64,000 nucleotides of DNA from Cardiocondyla obscurior (Eukaryota; Arthropoda; Insecta; Hymenoptera; Formicidae): assembly GCF_019399895.1 (NCBI RefSeq), contig NW_027228788.1, positions 502,299 to 566,298 of the forward strand, written 5' to 3'. The position numbers were made by a program, and so were the translations under genes. Positions 43,176 to 53,195 of this stretch are shown here, in pieces. The notes under the pieces were generated by a model that worked only from the letters and a program-made list of their open reading frames with translations, searched no databases and was not told the origin of the DNA. The stretch's first letter is position 1. Each line of letters opens with the position of its first letter.

Positions 43176-44376
43176 TGCAACCCACGAGACTGTGCCTCTG
43201 CCCGGTGGCAACGAAACAATTATTCAGAAAAGAAATAAAATATGTTAGGAATGTGCCGGAGGCCGATAAACGAAAAAGATAATCTATACGGGCTAACGAA
43301 AAGTATTCAGCCTCAGTTTGTTTTACAAAAGAAACTCGCAAGGTAAACGCAACGAAGAGAGAAACTCTAGAATATAAATATATATACACCGGAAAATTTC
43401 GTTCGCAATATACGCACGCAGCCACGATAGCTATATGAGCCGACGCCACATACATTCCGCGCAACACACACTCATACTTCTTTAATAATTCGCCTTGGGC
43501 CAACGATAAACATATATACAAATGCCCGAGACGCACGCCAAACCAAAACTTTCCCGGCAACGGCCGTCGCATACCAATCAGACACGTGATCCACACGCTC
43601 GCGCTCGCACTCACGCATACGGTAACCGGCAGACGCAAGTCCTGGGTCACGTGACGCTCACGTGATCTTCCCGGGTCCCACGGCGGCGACGCTCCCCTAC
43701 GTTGAAAGGTGTTACACCAGGATGACTTCCACCGTCGCGCCGGAATCCTGGTACTCGAATCTCGTTCAATGGCAAAAATAATTGTTCCTCTGGAACACGG
43801 CATACCTGTAGACTCTGCTATAAAGCCGGGAACACGGCACGCCGGCTGTCTCTTACGGATCGCCGGGAACACGGCACGCCGGCCGAAGCCAAGGATGAAA
43901 GCCGGGAACACGGCACGTCGGCCAAACCCGAGTATGAAAGCCGGGAACACGGCACGCCGGCTGTCTCTTACGGATCGCCGGGAACACGGCACGCCGGCCA
44001 AATCCAAGTATGATCGTCTTAATCTGGGCCTCGCACCTGAACTGTTTAATAATTGAATATTAACCCGGGGCCTCAACAACTCGAGAGCCCAGGAGTTCGG
44101 CCGACCTACCGGTACGCAAAAATACGCTGATTTTCCTTGCTTCTCGTCGCCGTGACTCGTCGTCGCTTCTGGTCGCCATGACTTGTCGTTGTCCACACTC
44201 ACTCGTCCACACAAAACTCTTTCTACGACCGCACAACCACGAGAGAGCACACCGGCGTGCTTCCTCTCGAGTTACGATCGAGATTCCCTACTGCGCCGTC
44301 GCAAGACCTTGTCGGTAACGCGATCGTACCGCTGCGCTCTGACCGGTAATTTCGCATCGCGATTATCCATGTTACA
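43176..44376 (-). repeat. 3' LTR of minus-strand gypsy element
   Basis: On the minus strand it begins TGTAACATGG right after a purine tract (CTGGAGGG) and ends GGGTTGCA. It is GC-rich. The long open frame in it (43165-44250, minus) has no recognisable domain and is judged a by-product. The end at 43176 is less certain than the start. Confidence 0.65.
43795..44010. repeat. Tandem GCCGGGAACACGGCACGCC repeats
   Basis: Five or so copies of a GC-rich, partly self-complementary unit with short variable linkers (TGTCTCTTACGGATC or AAACCCGAGTATGAAA) inside the gypsy LTR. Confidence 0.85.
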
Positions 44377-45237
44377 CCCTCCAGTGATGAAGGTGGATGA
44401 TATGGCTTCAACTGGAAAGGATGCCAGGTTCCCGCATCTTTGTTACGTTGATCCACTAAACGACAGGTACCTCCAGGGCTCACAGATTCCACTCGAAACG
44501 GTCTCAGAAATTTGTGAAACAGTTTAGCGGCAACTTTGTCACTTGCTGACGATAAATGATGAGTTTTTTGGAGCACTAAATCGTTCTTCTTAAATTTATC
44601 CGGCCGACGGCGCAAATTATAACGGTGGCCTTGCTTTCTACTTGCTTTTAATAAATACTGCTCCACGAGATGTTGCAACTCTTTTAACTTAGCCATACAA
44701 ATGGCCCATACATTGGTTTCTTCATCCCTGACCGCGGTAAGAGTTTGTTTATTTCTTGATGACACCGAATCTCGGAAAGAATTCACCGGACGCAACTCGT
44801 GGCCAAAATTCAGAAATGCGGGTGAATGCCGCGTTGAACTGTGGACCACACTATTCAGTGCGAACTGCAGTTTGCCCATAAACTCATCTCATCTTGCATG
44901 TTGCTTTTGATCGAGATAACTAATAATGAGCTGCCGGATGTTCCGATTTGCATGCTCCGTCGAATTCGCTTGAGAATGATACAGCGGTGTAGTTACATGC
45001 CAAATGCCGCAAGTTTTGGTAAGCTGTTTTACAGCTGCATTTACATAATTCGGCGCGTTGTCTGTAAGCAACGTAGATGGAGATCCATAGCGATTTAAAA
45101 TTACTGCTTTGAATTTTAACAAAATTATCCGCGAGGTTGTACAACGTATGGGTCCAGTTCCACCCATTTTGTAAATAATTCTTCAAAGAGATTAGTTCAA
45201 AGAGAGTAAAAAATCTTCAAATAAATCTACAAGAAGA
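44377..45237 (-). pseudogene. Gypsy integrase, core and C-terminal part
   Basis: Core fragment 45167-44889 has LTDNAPNYVN and YHSQANSTEHANR (the usual G after N is A in the first motif). The C-terminal fragment at 44879-44377 has FLNFGHELRP, KFKKNDLVLQKTH and FRPFRVESVSPGGTCRL. Breaks lie near 44885 and in 45170-45230, where a short stretch around TTTGAAGA appears duplicated. It joins 63149 across the Maverick. Confidence 0.8.
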
Positions 45238-45243
45238 TATTTG

Positions 45244-45470
45244 AGTAGGGAATAAACACGGGTTCTAACCCAGGAGCGTTGAGGGAGGCGAGGGGACGGG
45301 GGATGAGAGGAGCGGGGGAGGTAGAAGAGACCTGGGGGATATCTATCATTATTTATACCCCCAGGTCTCTTCCCACCTACAGCTGCGCTCCTCATCCCGG
45401 ATTTTTTCCCGTCCCCTCGCCTCCCTCAACGCTCCTGAGTTAGAACCCGTGTTTATTCCCCTTACAACAC
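45244..45470. repeat. Terminal hairpin of left TIR
   Basis: The first 115 bases are followed by their own reverse complement around a short loop near 45340-45360. GGGTTCTAACCCAGGAGCG at the tip has its partner near 45430-45450. A long imperfect fold-back at the very end of the element. Confidence 0.85.
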
Positions 45471-45529
45471 CCCGCGCTAGCAACCACCGTTAATATATAT
45501 ATTACAAATAAAATAAAAACTTACGTTTT

Positions 45530-45812
45530 TTAATTTTGCCGCATTTTTTTCACCGGCGGCAATTCGCTGTTTATGAAGACGAATCGTTTCCCGTGGGTGC
45601 ACAAGTTCATTCGTTTGTCTATAACGTATTCACACTCGTTACCCACGGGATTTTTGGGAATAGAACGAGATGTTCTAACAACTGTTAATGTTTCACCACG
45701 TTCGCTTTCACCACGTAAGCGATTGTCCATATATATGCTAAATTGAGCTATACTGTTTTTTTGGTGTGTACCACACCACACACCGCCTGTACTGAATGGG
45801 GTACGATCCCCC
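45530..45812 (-). pseudogene. TIR-encoded small protein, left copy, 5' end cut
   Basis: The C-terminal 80 residues match the right-TIR protein (RGESERGETLT, NLCTHGKRF, SELPPVKKMRQN). The 5' part is displaced by the solo LTR at 45813. The codons facing the LTR are LTR sequence, not gene. Function unknown. Confidence 0.6.
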
Positions 45813-46219
45813 TGTTGTAACCCGACCCTGGCAACAGCAAGGCCACGCACGCGAAGGCCGGGTTAACAACCAGCGTCGATCGGATCACCCGATCGCGGAA
45901 TCCGCTGACCGATCGACGCCTTGCACTTTTCGCCTAGGCAATGACCGAACGCGGTCACTGTCCTACGCGCCCGGAATCCGCGAACTGTTGCTTTTCCGCC
46001 TTGGCAACAGTCGCGTATAAAACCCGCGGCCACCGAATGTCCGCGGGTCATTCTGATAATCGAAACGACGGGGTAACGCTGCCCGAAGCCGAGGAACATA
46101 ACAAAAGGGAAATAAAGAGTCTTCAAAGTAAAAAGCAAGTGTATTGTTTATTAAACGCCCCTCGTGGAATAACAAGAAGTTCCGGAAGGACGGACCCCTT
46201 GCACCGTCCGGGTGCAACA
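45813..46219. mobile_element. Solo LTR inside left Maverick TIR
   Basis: Begins TGTTGTAACCC and ends GGTGCAACA, the same end sequences as the errantivirus LTRs but different inside. It is flanked by CCCC on both sides. The right TIR (near 62486-62500) shows the uninterrupted site, so the insertion came after the TIRs were paired. Confidence 0.85.
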
Positions 46220-46550
46220 CCCCAACTCACGACGCGCAAGAATATGCAGTAGCGACGAACACTTTTCCATTTGAGAGAAATTAGACGTTACACTTGAAAA
46301 AATCAGCATACGACTGACAGGCTACAGCTGTGAGCTCACTGCAGATAGTCAGAAAGTAAAACGAAAGCATTTTTTTATCAACAGCAGTCCCGAAGGTGTG
46401 ACATATACTCATGCGAATCTTTTTACAGCGTTTAGCACGTTTGAAACTTAAGATGCATTTTTATCATGCAATGAGGGATTAAGAAATTATTTCATTTGAA
46501 AAGATGTATCTCGAAAAAAAAAATGCGACATATACTTATGCAAATTTTTT

Positions 46551-46950
46551 CTTATAGCTACACGTTTGAAACTCAAGATGCATTCTTGCATATAATGTGA
46601 AATTATTTTATATTAAAAATATAAATTTGCAAATATTTTTGTCTTATAAACAATATATTTAATATAAACATTTTGAAATATAATATAATGTAAACATTTA
46701 AAACATATACTCATGCGAATCTTTCTTTTGAAATTTTTTTATCATCTACTATCCTAAGGTGTGTGACATATACCCGTGCGAATCACTTTAAGAAAAAATG
46801 CTGTCAAATCGACACGTGTTAAAAAATGCATCAATATGCAAAAATGTATATATAAAGAGAGGCTGTGAGATGTAAAATCTATTTAGTCGCGAAACATTGC
46901 AGTTTGAGAACCATTTGTCGTGAAGTTTTTTTTGTTTTTTTGTTTAAAAA
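46551..46950 (+). promoter_or_regulatory. Subterminal region with TATA box and repeated motif
   Basis: AT-rich. GACATATACTCATGCGAATCTT-like copies lie near 46403, 46530, 46706 and 46768, in and beside the left TIR; two mirror copies lie near 62171 and 62296. TATATAAAG at 46847-46855 lies about 100 bases before the first ATG. Confidence 0.5.
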
Positions 46951-47455
46951 ATGGGTGATTCATTTTATACTGATTGTTTGGAGAATCATATTGATGTGAC
47001 ATATCCAGCCATTGGGGTAAGTACTATCATGTAAAAAATACTAACTATTTTAATGAAAAAAATGTAGCATAAAATTATAATATTTTTTTTTACAGCGCAT
47101 ATACATAGACAGCGAACCATATCATGAGGTGCAGATTAAGCACGTTTTAAAACTAAAAATTCCACACGTACAGCCCGTAAGTCATTTTTTACGTAAAATA
47201 TATTTAAATAAAGAATGTAGAAATAAAATAATTTAATTTTTTTAATTTTAGGATTGGATTGATCCAGAAAAAATCTCCATAAAAGAATTTGTTAATATTA
47301 GAAAAAAAAATGCTATAAAAAATGAGCGTCATCGCAATAAAGAATACAACAAATATATTTGGATGGGCCCTCATGAAGGTGGCGATGTCTTCGGGCTGCG
47401 CCGCATTTTTAATATGGAGGAGGACATCGCCTTTGCGCCGGAAAATTGGAATTAG
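46951..47455 (+). CDS. Small spliced Maverick gene, function unknown
   Basis: Three exons, 46951-47016, 47096-47176 and 47252-47455, with GT-AG borders and phase 0 at both joins give 116 residues. It starts MGDSFYTDCLENH and ends EEDIAFAPENWN. The middle contains YHEVQIKHVLKLKIPH and a basic stretch (KKNAIKNERHRNKEYNKY). No known domain recognised. The clean phases and a TATA box upstream support a real gene at the outer edge of the unique region, next to the TIR. Confidence 0.65.
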
Positions 47456-48075
47456 GTAAAAATAAATAAATATATATTCTTAATATATATTATAATTGTA
47501 TTTTTTTTTAATTATAATTATATATTTCAGCCCCAAAAACATGATTTAAATTAAGATTAAAATTAAGATTAAGATTAAGATTAAAAGTATATGTTTTAAA
47601 TTAAGATTTAGATTAAGATTAAAATTATATATTTTAATAATTATATATTTTATATATTTTATATATATTTGTTAAAAATAAAAAAACATAATTTTACATA
47701 AAAAATAATTTTTATTTTAATCTTTACAACTCCTCCTGACGCTACAACCACTAATTGAATATTTTAAGGTGCTACACTTCGTCACCATCCGCTAACATAA
47801 ATTTGTTTATTAAAATTTTTACAACTCCTTTTGATGCTCCAGTTAAATATTTTTAAATACATTTTTTTGTAAAGCGCAATGCGTAAAATGATTATTAATA
47901 GGATCTAAAATATTTTGTAAGATTCGACATCTTCATTATCTGCGTCTAAGGTTTCAATGATGCTGTCTTCTCTAACATCACCGTCGAGCATATCAGCCAT
48001 GTACGTTTCTCATATCTTTTGATATAAGATGCCACACTTCATCGCCATCCCCGTTAACATAAATTTTTTAAATCT
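47456..48075. repeat. Simple repeat and partial tandem duplication
   Basis: An (ATTAAG)-like array lies at 47545-47630. From about 47720 to 48060 there are one full and one partial degenerate copy of the 3' part of the neighbouring gene at 48076-48591 (shared TCTAAGGTTTCAATGATG and GTCGAGCATATCAGCCA). The extra copies do not hold a long frame. Confidence 0.7.
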
Positions 48076-48591
48076 TTATAATTCCTTTTGGCGCTGCGAC
48101 CACCAGTTGAATATTTTAAATACATTCTGTAAAGCGCAATGCGTAAGATGATTTCCACATCGCACGGTATTAATAGTATCTAAAATATTTAAAGATTCAA
48201 TATCTTCATAATCAGCGTCTAAGGTTTCAATGATGTAATCTTCTCTAACATCGTCGTCGAGCATATCAGCCAACCATGCACATTTCTCATATCCTTTGAC
48301 ATATATAAGACGTGACACTTCATCACCATCTACACCTGTTACAGCTGTTGTAATTAATTGTTTTGCCATGTTGTATGGCACGGTTCCTTCTTCCCACGAC
48401 AATGTATGATGATATTTTATTGTCCAAGAAATGCATGACTTTTCAGATTGTGCCAAAAAATTCCATGGCACTGGATTTTTAAAGATGTAATGAGTTAGAA
48501 CAATACCCTTTCTTAGCACTGCAACTTCTTTTACAATAAATCGCCGCCCAATATTAAAACCTTGAAGATCAACAAACGTTGGCGCAATCAT
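48076..48591 (-). CDS. Maverick protein of unknown function (171 aa)
   Basis: 171 codons from ATG at 48591, with a TATATAAAG-like box on the minus strand about 50 bases upstream. It starts MIAPTFVDLQGFNIGRRF. The central part, SWTIKYHHTLSWEEGTVPYN, and acidic C-terminal part, LDDDVREDYIIETLDADYED, are notable. The position downstream of the capsid genes is typical of Polinton accessory genes. No domain assigned. Its 3' end is repeated in degenerate form downstream. Confidence 0.6.
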   Translation of the reverse strand: MIAPTFVDLQGFNIGRRFIVKEVAVLRKGIVLTHYIFKNPVPWNFLAQSEKSCISWTIKYHHTLSWEEGTVPYNMAKQLITTAVTGVDGDEVSRLIYVKGYEKCAWLADMLDDDVREDYIIETLDADYEDIESLNILDTINTVRCGNHLTHCALQNVFKIFNWWSQRQKEL

Positions 48592-48674
48592 GATGAACGC
48601 GTGTTTGAAACAATAATGATGTGTAGATAAAATTGTTTCTTTATATATGATAAAAACTGCTGATATAGCAATTT

Positions 48675-49876
48675 TTATAAGACCTTGCGCACAACGTTAG
48701 ACAGTGGACTATATTCAACTATGCGATCGTGTAAAATAAGACAATATGCGGTTGTATTTGCAGGAACATTTTCCTTGCAATCAAATTCTAATCGCACGTC
48801 TACAGTGGCGCTTTTGATTGACTCGTTCTGTCGAGAGCAATCGATAACAACAAATGGTCCATATGATAGAAATGCTGCTACATTGCAAAAAGCCTCATAA
48901 GAACTGTTGCCATAATAAGCTTTACGAAAACGTATATACATATCATAAAGAATAGCGTATCTTTTTTTGTCAAAATCTAAATTCAGATCATCATATGGAT
49001 AATATTCAGAGTTGAGAAAAAGTTTTACATTCGTTAATTTACAATCATCAAAAATGGTTGATTTTTTAGACATAATGTTTTTGCGATCGGTTTGCAGAGT
49101 AAAGATAACGTATCGAGGTTTTTCAAGTTGCGTTGCAGCCTTGACGGCCCAAGAATGTTTTGTAGTACTCTGCAAAAGAGGATATTCGTACAAATCCCAC
49201 GAGCGAAAAGTCATGCTTAAATATCGCCCACTATCCAAAGTTCGCAGCATGGATAATTTATTGATCTCATTTAATATGACATGAGACATTCGCCACTGTA
49301 TTTTATGCAATTCAATTTCTGGCTCTAATTTCGAATCTTCTATAATGGAATTATTATCATTGCGAGCGCGTATTAAAATTAATTCATGGCGAGCGTTGAC
49401 AACCACTTGTTTATAATCTTCACAGAAACCTAACAATATACTGAGGGGTACACAAAAATTAAAGAATCCTTCTGACGTAGTTGATGTTTCACTCCATCCA
49501 GCATTTTGCAGCATCACAGCATTATCAGATGTTAGCGATATATAATTTTTAAGAGTGCTAGTTATTTCAACGTTTCTGTTGCGATCAATTTCTACACCAT
49601 TGAGTTCATAACGGATTTCATCGAACATAAACGCTACACAATTATTTCCTAGCGCAGCTGTTAACTTATCGTCAGGTTTTTTATTTTCATTTTTCCCTCA
49701 ATATAGAGAAAACTGTCACATGGCAACGTATACAAATCCTGTTGTTGTATCGGTATCCGTATTTCATCACTATATCCAAACGTTGTGTTAGCATATGGGT
49801 TGTACGTATGAGTTTCAATTTTAACAATACTATTATCAAAGATCGGCTTATCATCAATAATCAATATATCAGCCAT
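48675..49876 (-). pseudogene. Major capsid protein (double jelly-roll), one frameshift
   Basis: ATG at 49876 (MADILIIDDKPIFDN) opens 71 codons; the frame then shifts at an A run near 49675 and continues for about 330 codons to 48675. Seen after the shift are FDEIRYELNGVEID, the beginning of the jelly-roll region typical of Polinton MCPs, and later VIFTLQTDRKNI and DVRLEFDCKENVP. The expected length (about 400 residues) suits the family. It forms the capsid shell in the virus-like form of Polintons. The break is a single-base matter in a homopolymer. Confidence 0.8.
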
Positions 49877-50009
49877 TTTTAGATGTTACACACAATAAAA
49901 CCCAGTGATTTTAAAAATTCTATGTTTGATGTAGTAAGTTTTTTCTTCAACAATTGAACCCCTTTGATGGAAGCTGTGTATTTAGTTTGTCTCACGTTCG
50001 ACGTTTTAT

Positions 50010-50785
50010 TCAAAACGAGCATCTCACACTAAACACTCGTCTCCGTACATGCAGTCTCACGGTAATTTCTTCGCCACGAAAATCAAGCAATCGTCCGTTC
50101 TGATCTACAATGCGAATCGTCAAATCAGTAACGCTTCGTACGACGACTGGAAGGTAAATGATCTGTGTTGGAGTTTCAGATATCTTATATCCAGGTGGAA
50201 CCTTAGGTGAAAATTCATGTATTGTATGTACACGTTTTCCATTACTGTATGCACCCCCGTTACACTACATTCAATGCAAATAACATTTACATTGATAATT
50301 TGTATCGGTGCGTCTGATTCATGCCAACGTAACGGCTCGAGTATGCGATCTGATGAAAATCCTAACAACGATCTAATGTTGCATGGTTTGGTGAAATTTA
50401 TTTGATAAATACACTTAATCTCGCTTTTCATCGTATTGTTATTAGCTTTAATCGTTAAAGGATAATCTTTTTCATCATTACCATATGAAATCATGTTCTT
50501 TGTAACATCATTGATATGAAGCTCGTCGAGCGTACGTTTTAGATATTCGGCAATATCACACAGTTCATACGAGCCGTCGGGAATGGTAATACTTTCTCCA
50601 TCATCATTATCATCAGCATTATCGAAATAGAATGTATTATTTGATGAGTTTACATTAGGAATTGTAAAATACGTTTCAAAATCAGCCAGCCCGAGTTCAT
50701 ATTCTCCATCGCTTAAATCTATACCGGGAAAGTAGTTCACTGCGAGGATACTACCTTTGCCCGATAACGTGAGCGTCAGCGACAT
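50010..50785 (-). pseudogene. Minor capsid (penton-like) protein, one frameshift
   Basis: ATG at 50785 starts MSLTLTLSGKGSILAVNYFPG, followed by YELGLADFETYFTIPN and an acidic loop. The frame shifts at a C/G run (50254-50258). The C-terminal part, with IVDQNGRLLDFRGEEITVRL, is typical of Polinton minor capsid proteins and stops at 50010. A single jelly-roll protein at capsid vertices is known for the family. Lies directly upstream of MCP, same strand. Confidence 0.78.
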
Positions 50786-50799
50786 GTTTGATACTGAGT

Positions 50800-51190
50800 T
50801 TACAGCGCATAATGTTTGTTCTTAAATTGTGTATCAATCGTCTGTAGAAACTGTAGACACAATTGCCCACAGTTGTTTTGATTATATCGTTGATATGGTA
50901 AGCGATTATATTCAATTTGTGTTGCGTCATTCCCCAGATATCGAGCAAGTTCTTGTAGCGGTCGAAGATTACCGAAACTATCAAAATACATAGCGCGATT
51001 TCCTCTTTTCGCATATGCCACCCAGTGGGTACCTAATCCTTCAACTTTATCTAAATTCACAATACCGCTCTCGTTTTGATGTATTCCCCAATCGGTAAAG
51101 TGTTACGCATAAAAACGCCTCTAAAATATGGAATGCGCATGTGTTTCGCTAATTGTCGCAACTGTATATCGGTAGTAGCACCTTTGGGAA
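50800..51190 (-). pseudogene. Adenovirus-like cysteine protease, one frameshift
   Basis: MRIPYFRGVFMRNTLP is at the N-terminal end, then a frame change at a C/G run (51086-51089), then THWVAYAKRG (catalytic His), FDSFGN (Asp) and NQNNCGQLC (catalytic Cys) near the end. These are the triad regions of the Polinton/adenovirus maturation protease. It processes capsid proteins in related viruses. The start overlaps the upstream gene. Confidence 0.8.
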
Positions 51191-51193
51191 GTT

Positions 51194-51845
51194 TTAACGT
51201 CTCATCGGCGTTTTTTTTTCCTTTTTTATTTCCATTATTTTTCGAACTCCACCACCACGTTTGTATGGAGCAAGATAAACACCGCGACCTTCCATGGCGT
51301 AATTGTGACGTTTCATTTCTTCAAGTTGGCGTTGTGAGGCTTTTTTATCATTTACAGCTTTTGCGATTCCTGCGGCTCCACCGGCGAGCGAACCGATAGC
51401 ACCCAGTAAGGGCAGAAGCGGTATAACGCCACCACGTTTTGCTATCGGAAGTGTTCGTTTCTTCACCGTTTTCTTCTTCTTCAGCGTATTCTTCCTCGCT
51501 AGACATAAGCTCATACCAAGTTTCGTTTTAGCTTTCATAGCTGCCCATACGGTCGTGGCTGCGGCCTTTTCACCAAAACTTGAATCTTCTGCGTTAATAC
51601 GTTGCAGCGCTTTATTGGCAAGAATATTGTCAGCCACGTGGCGCTCTGCGAGATTGATGCTACGTAAGTAGGATATCGTGATCGCGACAAGCCGCATCTA
51701 ACGGATTAATTCCACGATCTCCTCTGGCAAATCGCTCGTTTAATCGAGTATCAGGGCCACAAAACTGGTACCCGGGTATGTGCAATTCAAACGGAAGTGT
51801 GTTAATCGCTCTGTTTAACAACTCTCGCCCAATTTTCTTAGACAT
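51194..51845 (-). pseudogene. PLA2-like / pVI-like virion protein, one frameshift
   Basis: ATG at 51845. The N-terminal part has HIPGYQFCGPDT and DAACRDHDI, the Ca-loop and catalytic His-Asp of parvovirus-type phospholipase A2. After a frame change near 51670 the protein has a hydrophobic Gly/Ala-rich segment (PLLGAIGSLAGGAAGIA) and a basic tail with YLAPYKRGGG, like small core or membrane-lytic proteins of related viruses. Lies between the protease and a small gene it overlaps by 31 bases. Confidence 0.7.
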
Positions 51846-52093
51846 TCGACACAGTTTTTTATTAATGGCGCAGAACCGTCAACATGCGTTTCATAATTCA
51901 ATAAATTATAATGTTTTAAACATCGACGGTATTGCTGAACATCTAAATCAGCCTTTATGTGTTCAGGAAGCTTATTCCACAAATAGTCAATATGTTGTGA
52001 AAATCGTTGCAATAAGAATATTTTTGGAATATGTTGTAGTTGTTCAGCGGTTAAATCACAAATATTACAATCGTCCGACAGCAGCAAAAACAT
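51815..52093 (-). CDS. Small Maverick protein (92 aa), unknown
   Basis: ATG at 52093 opens 92 codons. It contains YLWNKLPEHIKADLDVQQYRRCLKHYN and two Cys pairs (CNIC, CVEC), and ends LGESC. It overlaps the next gene start by 31 bases, as expected for a compact leftward block. Confidence 0.6.
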   Translation of the reverse strand: MFLLLSDDCNICDLTAEQLQHIPKIFLLQRFSQHIDYLWNKLPEHIKADLDVQQYRRCLKHYNLLNYETHVDGSAPLIKNCVECLRKLGESC

Positions 52094-52147
52094 ATTGAAT
52101 ACTGAACGTTTAATTTTTGTGCACACAATTATAAATATGTAGGATAA

Positions 52148-52375
52148 TTATATTCGCCTAGCGATATTTTTATCGAGCGACCGTTGCCATTTCGAATAAC
52201 AGCGGGTCAATGTATTGTGAGGCACACCGAAAATATAAATACAGGTGTTGTCTGGGAAAGCGGCAGTCTTTTCGAAGAAACCGTCGACAATAAATTTCGA
52301 GACAATACGCGCGATTCCGACACAGCGATAACTGTACGATCCACTTATATTAAACTTGATCACGGCTTTCGCCAA
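52148..52375 (-). CDS. Possible small protein upstream of leftward block
   Basis: About 76 codons open on the minus strand with no ATG (a non-ATG codon opens the frame at 52375). Contains IARIVSKFIVDGFFEK and NTCIYIFGVPHNTLTRC. A competing open frame lies on the plus strand (52184-52399). Weakly supported. Confidence 0.3.
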   Translation of the reverse strand: MAKAVIKFNISGSYSYRCVGIARIVSKFIVDGFFEKTAAFPDNTCIYIFGVPHNTLTRCYSKWQRSLDKNIARRI

Positions 52376-52457
52376 GAATCCTTCGTTTATTTAATTTGAT
52401 AATTCCATTTTACAAATATATCAGTATGGATGATATTGATCTCATTTAGAAAGTAGA

Positions 52458-53147
52458 ATGCGGTTCATACAGCAAGCGCCACCAATCAAGGTGGTGAATT
52501 TCGATGACAAGTTATTATCCGAGTGTGTGTTACATAGACATGGAAACATGTTACAGAGTTCTATTCGCGCTATCATTTGTGGTCCATCAAATTGCGGCAA
52601 AACTAATGTATTAATAAGTCTGTTGGAAAGTCCGCATGGTATACGATTTGAAAACGTTTATGTATACTCGAAATCGTTGCAACAACCAAAATATCAGTAT
52701 TTGAAAAAGATATTGGCACCAATAGAAGAAATTAATTATTTCACATTTTCAAATAATATTGATGTTGTTCCACCGAGCGAAGCACTTCCGAATTCTATAT
52801 TTATTTTTGATGACATAGCATGTGATAAGCAAAATGCGGTAAGAGAATACTTTGCAATGGGGCGACACGCGAACGTTGACAGTTTTTATCTTTGTCAAAC
52901 GTATGCGAAAATATCGAAGCATCTTATACGTGACAATACAAATTTTTTAATTCTATTTAAACAAGATGTTACAAATATGAAACATATATATAATGATCAT
53001 GTTAACACTGATATGTCATTCGAAGATTTTGATAAATTGTGTCGAATATGTTGGCAACAAAAGTATGGATTTGTGGTGATTGATAAGGACAGTGCTATTT
53101 CAAACGGTCGCTATAGAAAGGGATTTAACGACTTCGTGGTATCATAA
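52458..53147 (+). CDS. Packaging ATPase (A32/FtsK-HerA type)
   Basis: 229 codons from ATG at 52458. Walker A GPSNCGKT is at residues 42-49 and Walker B IFIFDD at 114-119. A downstream GRHANVDSFYLCQTY segment with the Gln (sensor) is as in Polinton and NCLDV packaging ATPases. Would drive DNA into capsids. First gene of the rightward block; looks intact. Confidence 0.88.
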   Translation: MRFIQQAPPIKVVNFDDKLLSECVLHRHGNMLQSSIRAIICGPSNCGKTNVLISLLESPHGIRFENVYVYSKSLQQPKYQYLKKILAPIEEINYFTFSNNIDVVPPSEALPNSIFIFDDIACDKQNAVREYFAMGRHANVDSFYLCQTYAKISKHLIRDNTNFLILFKQDVTNMKHIYNDHVNTDMSFEDFDKLCRICWQQKYGFVVIDKDSAISNGRYRKGFNDFVVS

Positions 53148-53195
53148 TGTGATCAGTCGTTGTCGATACACCGATTGATAACTGTCAAGCTCAAT

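Larger units (their letters stand above)
45244..46550. repeat. Left terminal inverted repeat of Maverick
   Basis: Pairs with 62165-63142. It contains a terminal hairpin (45244-45470), a coding segment, and a 407-base solo LTR. The outermost 60 bases match the right repeat perfectly; further in, identity falls to about 80-85% by eye. Confidence 0.9.

Noticed and set aside
43165..44250. 361-codon minus-strand ORF
   Set aside because: Lies within a GC-rich LTR with tandem repeats; no domain or conserved start.
52184..52399. Plus-strand ORF upstream of the ATPase gene
   Set aside because: Overlaps another weak frame on the minus strand; no domain, and the ATPase start at 52458 is clear without it.
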